64,000 nucleotides of DNA from Notospermus geniculatus (Eukaryota > Nemertea > Pilidiophora > Heteronemertea > Lineidae): the NCBI GenBank assembly GCA_002633025.1, contig NMRB01000930.1:46626-110625 (forward strand), given 5' to 3'. The notes beneath the pieces were generated by a model. The model made no database searches and was not told the DNA's origin. It saw only the letters and a program-made list of their open reading frames with translations. Each line of letters begins with the position of its first letter. The stretch's first letter is position 1. The position numbers and the translations under genes were made by a program. This document shows, in pieces, positions 58,592-64,000 of the stretch.

Positions 58592-58808
58592 TAAAGTCTG
58601 GCAACATCTAACTATGACCCAGTGGAATGAGGAAGTTGGGAAAATGGATAGGTGGATTTTCTACGGACATTTAATAACCGGTGCAGAGTGTGAACAATCG
58701 TGGAATGACCACAAATGGTCGGCAGGCATGATCACAAACCGTAAAGCTCTGCCACTTTCCATGACTTCCGCATTCCATTGGGTCATAGTTAGATGTTGCC
58801 AGACTTTA
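58592..58808. mobile_element. MITE, TAAAGTCTGGCAACATC ends
   Basis: The left arm from taaagtctggcaacatct to cagtggaatg is matched almost perfectly by the right arm ending agatgttgccagacttta. 217 bp, non-coding. Confidence 0.9.
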
Positions 58809-59265
58809 GAAGTGAATATGACTTGAGTACTGGTACTCCTTGAGATCTATCTGAGTTGTGAATTATAAATTCAGGGATATTTACTTATGTATTTTTAGTT
58901 TGGATATTTTCCGAACGTTCTAACATGTTTAACGGCTATATTAGTCATATTTAGTTCATATGTATAATGGAAACGAAAGGTTTGAAGACATATCTGAAGT
59001 CAAGAGTTGGAGTTGACAGAAGACATATCGTACCTTGCACATGTTAAGAAAGATTAATAACAATACCACTGCTGGCAATTCTGGTAACGTATTGCAGAAT
59101 TGCCAAACCATTACTTGTACATGCATTATGAGATTTGTCTGAGGAAAATTTTGGTAATTAATGTGCATGATTTAATACCAGTCAAATTTCATTCCATTCT
59201 CGAAAAGAAGGCAGAGTTGAATGAAATGGATTGCCTCTGAATCTTTCGTTTACTGTTATACACCA

Positions 59266-59422
59266 GGGCTGGGTTGCACAAAACTCATTTTAGCGCTAAC
59301 TTGGTGTTAGCACTAACTTAATGTTAAATGACGTAAAAAGACAATGGATTTTTACGTCATCTAACATAAAGTTAGCGTTAACACCAAGTTAGCACTATCG
59401 TGAGTTTTGTGCAACCGGGCCC
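59266..59422. mobile_element. Foldback element, GGGCCCGGTTGCACAAAACTCA family
   Basis: The left ggttgcacaaaactca and right tgagttttgtgcaacc arms continue through gctaacttggtgttagc and its complement to a centre of acgtaaaaa/tttttacgt. Nearly the whole 157 bp folds back. Confidence 0.9.
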
Positions 59423-59639
59423 AGAATATACAGTATACTAGTAATGTTCAATGGATCCTGTGCTTTTTCTAATAAATGTGAACATCATGAATCAGATGTG
59501 CTGTTTCTTGGTTGTCAGTCAGTCCGTCTTTCATCTCCACTTGATTTTGCCACTCAACTCTTTTGAGAGCCATAGGCTACTGTTTCCCATTGGCTGGCGA
59601 ATTTCGGGTGTCAGAGTTTATACTAGTATGGCAAAAGTA

Positions 59640-59765
59640 TTATCGCAGACCACACCAGGAATCAAACCCTGATCTCGCGCACAAGGCAGGCAGCCAAAAG
59701 TCCGGACATTGGGCCTTGCACCTCAATTTACCACATTCCTCCCTCTCTTATGACTTACGGTAGCT
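59640..59765 (-). mobile_element. Possible SINE fragment (box B only)
   Basis: On the minus strand, cagggtttgattcctgg looks like a pol III box B, with no clear box A. Weak evidence. Confidence 0.3.
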
Positions 59766-60582
59766 GTCGCATCTGAACAGACTCCCTCTGTTCAGAGTGA
59801 TCCATGAATTGAGGCAAGAATAGTCAAAGTCAGGATGAGAAAGGAAAGTGCCTTCGAGACAATGCCAAATGGCACAGTCAGTCTGGACGTTGGGCTCAAG
59901 GACCTAACACCTACAATGTAAATTTAATCTACCACTGTATTGTAAATGAGAGAATATTATAAACCATATCGAGTTGTAAAAAACCTTCACGTACATGTAC
60001 CTGGTGAGCTCTTGCCATGGAATGGTGTCAGATATCATCATTAGAGAGCTTTAGCAGGGCGTGCTATTGTCCTGAAACGTTTTACACGCAGTACCTATAC
60101 CACTGCTTTGGCTGAATTTTCCATTTGGCGGTGGCAGTGGAGCACTGTCATCGTGTCATGAATAACGACAACCAAATCACTATTATCACTTTATTATACC
60201 ATAGTTTTAGCAAATAGTGTCACTTGCAACATTAACCCTCGGCATTCTGCCTGATGACGCACTGTCCCGGAATACTGGGACGTGGAACTGAAGTGGTTGA
60301 CTAGAAAAATGAAAGACGTTCAACATTCAATTCAAATAATCCATCAGGCAGATAGTTCAGTCATCACGACACAAGCAGTTTCTATTTTCTATTGGAAAGT
60401 TCACTAGGATACATGTAACTTGCAATCACAGTAACTTAAACTCTGACTTGTAGCCAAGTTTCAAGACATTTGGTGATCTTGGATATGAAGATAAAGGAAA
60501 TGGTATAGGTATTTGGGTAGCAATGCCAACACAACCAGCTACTTTCAGAGTCCTTTTCTCAATTGCATCTAGTGGAATCTTG

Positions 60583-62658
60583 TCATCTCTTGAAGTTGAC
60601 CGAATATCCTCCCGAGTTCGGATCTTGTTGGATTTGAAAACTATCAGTAGACAGTCCAAATGGTTTTAAAATCATGTTACCTAGGTCTTTCAGTTTGCCT
60701 GAAAACAAACAGAATATTCATTTCATAACAAACACAGTTCATCATGTTGTGGCTCACTTTTATTACTTTGCTCAGCTCACTCTTGTCCATTTACCAACCT
60801 GGTATTAACAAGTCGTATTTTTGTATTCAATTGAGGCAACTTTTAATCAGCCCTAGTCAGTCATTCGTCCTACAGACCTCATGGATTGTGGGCTAAAATA
60901 ACATGTTTCAGGACGTAGTAGAAATGAAGTATTTCAAGTCGTATGACTTGATGAAACGTACCCATCATCTCTTCTTTTAATTTCTCATTCCTCTCCTTAA
61001 TCTGATCAGGCAATCTCTAGAATGGATAAGACAAGTCAGTAAAACAAGGGTAGTGGAAATCTCTTCATAAACTCTTTTTTAACCCTTTCGCTGCATCTAC
61101 CGAACCCAGTATACCATCAATGTCAACTGACTCACAGCTGCCATCAATATAGGACTTGACAAACCCCAAACTTACCATACATGCTGCCCTTGCTGTATGA
61201 ATAGACGGATCAAGTTCCAGAACTTTCTGATAGTCTACCAAAGCCTCATCTAATTTTTCTGTCTTTTCATGAAGTTCAGCCCTTCGTAAGACACATTTCA
61301 AGTATCTGGGATTCAATTCCATGGCCTTGGTGCAGTCCTTGATGGCATCTTCATTTTCTCCCTGAAAAAAAGATACTCCTGTTCTGTTCTGAACTGCAAG
61401 CACAGATGATCTTCCTGTCTTAACCCTAAAAAACTCATCCCTAGTACTGCTCAGTGAAAACTTAAATGATAGGTAACCATATGGGACCGCAGGTCTTTAC
61501 AGAGGCGGGGTAAATAACATATGGATTTGTTGTGCCCCTTCAGCCTTTACTTACCAATCTCATCCTACATGCAGCTCTATTCGAATACATGATGGATCTT
61601 TCTTTAGGAAAACTAGTTGGACACAATGCCAGTGCAGCTGTGTATTGGTCTCTTGCTTCTTCGATGCATTCCTTTTTAAACAATTCATTCCCAGAAGTCT
61701 TCAGCTCTTGAGCTTCAGCCTTCTTGCCCTAGGAATGAGCAAAATGGGTTAAGAAAGCAATACAGACATGACAGAAGACAACTTCTTGCCCTAGGAATGA
61801 GCAAAATGGGTTAAGGAAGCAATACACACATGACAGAAGACAACCTCTGAGGTTATACATGTGTACGCTCCTTTCAACTTTTTTTAATGTCAATACATAA
61901 ACAGTACTGGATGAAAAATTTTAGCTAATGAATGAGAAATGGGACTTTGGATGCGGTTGAGAATGGACCAAGTTACCCTAACTGATACACTTTTCAGACT
62001 TAATCGCATTGTAAATTCAACCAACCTCTTTCTCTTCCTCGGACCAGGTGGCTTCTAGATCTCTCAAGATCTGCTCTTCGTCTACAAAGACTGTTTGTCC
62101 CTCGGAGTCATCCTCCATCTTGGCACCCTCCTCTATCACCTCCTCAACTATTTCATTTACATTTATGTCGGGTTCAGAAGTTGGGTCGGAAGTCTGAGGC
62201 TCATGTTTGTTTATAATATCAGTCTCACTCTCAAGATCACAACATCTGCTTTTACTGACTGATTTGGACTCATCAGACTGATTTGAATACGTAGCAGAGG
62301 CACTATTATTAAACATCGGAAGTTGGTCATGAATTGAAGCAGTATGTTCAGCATTTTTCAAGTCATCAGGGTGTTCCTTTCCTGCCTCCAGAACACAGTG
62401 TTCTGGTAAACTAGTTTCATCAACGACACTGTCAACTGTGCATTTCGTCATGTCCACATTTTCTGTTCCGTCTCTTACTTCTCCAACATGTCCAGGAACT
62501 TCAGTTTCGGCGTCATGGAACTCTTCATCATCAGAAGAGTCAGAATTCAGCAGCGCTTCCTCAAATTGTTTTGCTAGGTCATCACTAGAAGTTACCTCAC
62601 CGACATTGCTCCCACAGGGCATTGGCAATCTGCCATCACCAATGGACTCCTCTGTCAT
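60583..62658 (-). CDS. TTC1: Tetratricopeptide repeat protein 1
   Basis: Complete on the minus strand, five coding exons: 62658-62026, 61728-61555, 61361-61176, 61016-60962, 60698-60583; 387 residues. TTC1 is a TPR co-chaperone reported to bind Hsp70/Hsp90-type chaperones and G-alpha subunits. Exon 1 (211 residues) is acidic and divergent, ending [19 protein letters not shown]. Exons 2-3 carry three TPRs: [18 protein letters not shown], then [11 protein letters not shown] with [17 protein letters not shown], then [20 protein letters not shown]. Exons 4-5 give the family's C-terminal signature [35 protein letters not shown] and the final GGYSVNFKR. About 95 residues longer than the human protein (292, from memory), all in the N-terminal part. 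The first coding exon starts just inside an acceptor (tttttag at 62669), so a 5' UTR exon lies upstream. Confidence 0.95.
61721..61846. repeat. 62-bp tandem duplication over a TTC1 splice acceptor
   Basis: ttcttgccctaggaatgagc.. repeats at 61721 and 61783, with three or four mismatches over 62 bp. Each copy contains the acceptor (cctag on the minus strand) and the first bases of exon 2 (GGCAAGAAG). Confidence 0.9.
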
Positions 62659-63443
62659 TTTAGCCCTCCTAAAAAGCAGAGAAATACAATGATTATATGG
62701 GTATGGGCTTGGCTGGCTGGATGGGATGGCCATGCATGTGATGGGCCTAAGGCTAAGCTAGGCCCACCACCACAGGCACTTTCTCTTTGGACTTTCAGTT
62801 TCATTGACACACAGTCATGACAGTCATCACCTGATGGATGGTCATGACATGACATGACTCATGATAATTGAGATGAGAGCAGCCTAGAGAGTTCACTCTT
62901 GACTGATTAGGGCCCTAAGGCAATGTTGTAAGGCCTGCCTATAGGCCCTAGGTAGGCCTACCTAACCTATTGTTAACAAGCCTATATAAGGCCTAGGCCT
63001 ACCGTATATATAAGGCCTACAGATACCACTAGGTATACTGCTGTTCATTCACAGATTGCATGCTGCTGTTCATTCACAGATTCAGATCGAACAAGATTCA
63101 AGTAGGCCTACCGGTAGGCTAGGCCTGTCCATTGAAATACACCACCATCACCATCCATGTCATGATGTGACCTAGCCCTAGGCCTAGGCCTACTACCGCG
63201 TACCGGTAGCTATAGATCCATGCAAAAAGTAGGGAACAACGTTTACGAGAATTTGACCACACATGCCCTTTTCAACTCACGACTGTCGCCAGGTTCCTGG
63301 TCACTCCCACTAATTAAACATACCAGTGGACAGCTTAGAACCTTGGGATCATGACGGTCATAAAAACTTGGGAATCCATAACTGATCAACGGAATACTCG
63401 CTTTGGAAATCTAAAAGTTTGACTTGAAAAAGTTTACAAAACC
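62659..63443. other. TTC1 upstream region, taggccta-rich
   Basis: Likely contains the 5' UTR exon and first intron of TTC1. Dense with taggccta palindromes (62925-63200), plus a 25-bp direct repeat ctgctgttcattcacagatt near 63038-63082. No other gene recognised. Confidence 0.4.
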
Positions 63444-63530
63444 CACGTGGGACGTCAGTGACGTCGTTGACGTACAGGAGAAAGCATCCATGGGCGCTGG
63501 CCTCGTCAACACTGACGTGACGCTGCGCCT
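63444..63530 (-). promoter_or_regulatory. CACGTG and clustered CRE-like sites upstream of TTC1
   Basis: An E-box CACGTG (63444-63449) is followed within 30 bp by GACGTCA (63451), TGACGTC (63459) and TTGACGTA (63467), with another tgacgtgacg near 63513. Three or more TGACGT half-sites in 70 bp fit ATF/CREB binding. Position fits a TTC1 promoter about 0.8 kb upstream of the ATG; transcription start unknown. Confidence 0.4.
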
Positions 63531-63567
63531 TGACTGCGTTTGGCTGAAGACGTTGTTCCCAATCAAC

Positions 63568-64000
63568 TCAGTTCGGGAAAGTTCCAAATTTGGAAACGTT
63601 TCTGATTTTGGAAGCCCAGCGATTCCGATATTGGAAACGTTTCCTTTTTCGGAAGCGGTTTTCGATTCCGATATCGGAATCTTTGTAGGCCTTCTTGCAC
63701 GTTAGGCCCAATCGGGATATGAAAAGCAAAAATCGGGAAGTGTTTTTTTCCACTAACAGATGGCAGCACCTGTGACCTTGTATTCCACGGCGTGAAATCT
63801 GAATTGCTGGCGTAAGTTGGCTGCAATCATCGATAATCATCTATTATCATCATCAAAAGGCTCAGTTCCGCCAGAATCTCTATCTCTTGGCTTCCAAATT
63901 CGGAAACGTTCCCGCTATATTGGAATCGAAAATAGCTTCCAAAAAAAGAAACGTTTCCAAAGTCGGAAACGCTTCCAATTTTGGAACTTTCCCGAACTGA
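63568..64000. mobile_element. Foldback element made of GGAAAC/GTTTCC words
   Basis: The left end tcagttcgggaaagttccaa (63568) is the complement of the right end ttggaactttcccgaactga, which finishes exactly at the window edge. Subterminal regions hold repeated ggaaacgtttc words on both sides. About 433 bp, with no open frame of note; may continue past the window. Confidence 0.8.

Larger units (their letters stand above)
56081..60582. other. Convergent intergenic region between PWWP2 and TTC1
   Basis: Should hold the 3' UTRs of both genes. Apart from the repeats listed separately nothing gene-like is seen; open frames are short and unconserved in character. Confidence 0.5.

Noticed and set aside
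59563-59763. 66-residue open frame near 59.6 kb
   Set aside because: It overlaps a possible SINE box B region and has no domain or splice support.
61783-61800. Alternative exon 2 start for TTC1 at the distal duplicated acceptor
   Set aside because: It would add 62 nt and run into a stop, so it cannot give TTC1 protein.

Overview
This is eukaryotic nuclear DNA. Genes are split by short GT-AG introns, there are hundreds of bases of AT-rich intergenic sequence, tRNA-derived SINEs, and a very large number of foldback/MITE-type repeats. Words such as taggccta and acatgta recur throughout, as they do in many marine invertebrate genomes. The protein families (CNNM, PWWP2, TTC1, a Notch-ligand-type DSL protein) are animal. 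I read the source as a marine invertebrate bilaterian; the sequence alone does not let me name the phylum. Three N gaps (15185-15446, 27020-27114, 52645-53381) and poly-C next to gaps mark a draft assembly.

Layout. 1-7.6 kb is mostly repeats, with a decayed GPCR fragment near 2.3-2.7 kb and one weak unknown exon set near 3.5-4.4 kb. 7726-9438 (+) is an intronless membrane-anchored arylsulfatase. 10941-11055 (-) looks like the first coding exon of ethanolamine kinase. 12474-34642 (+) is one very large gene: signal peptide, Notch-ligand-like N-terminus, DSL domain, a unique 111-residue exon, EGF repeats with a second DSL domain, about 21 copies of an unrecognised ~100-120-residue module, one transmembrane helix and a repetitive acidic tail. 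35-38 kb is a ~635-bp tandem array carrying exon-like pieces. 38176-42096 (+) is a complete five-exon CNNM metal transporter. 42-54 kb is repeat-rich, with one speculative small gene. 54069-56080 (+) is a two-exon PWWP2 chromatin protein, and 60583-62658 (-) is a five-exon TTC1 co-chaperone. These last two converge tail to tail, the arrangement I recall for human PWWP2A and TTC1.

The most interesting locus is the 22-kb receptor-like gene. Each module is coded by a short exon (in phase 1, out phase 2) followed by a long exon (in phase 2, out phase 1). Every intact two-exon cassette I measured is an exact multiple of three, so cassettes can be copied without breaking the frame. A six-module block of about 4 kb has been copied as a whole (21560-25479 and 26280-30597), and a two-copy duplication lies at 31.6-33.4 kb. 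I do not recognise the module as a known domain.

Exon boundaries below were read by eye from splice signals and frame and may be off by a few bases.
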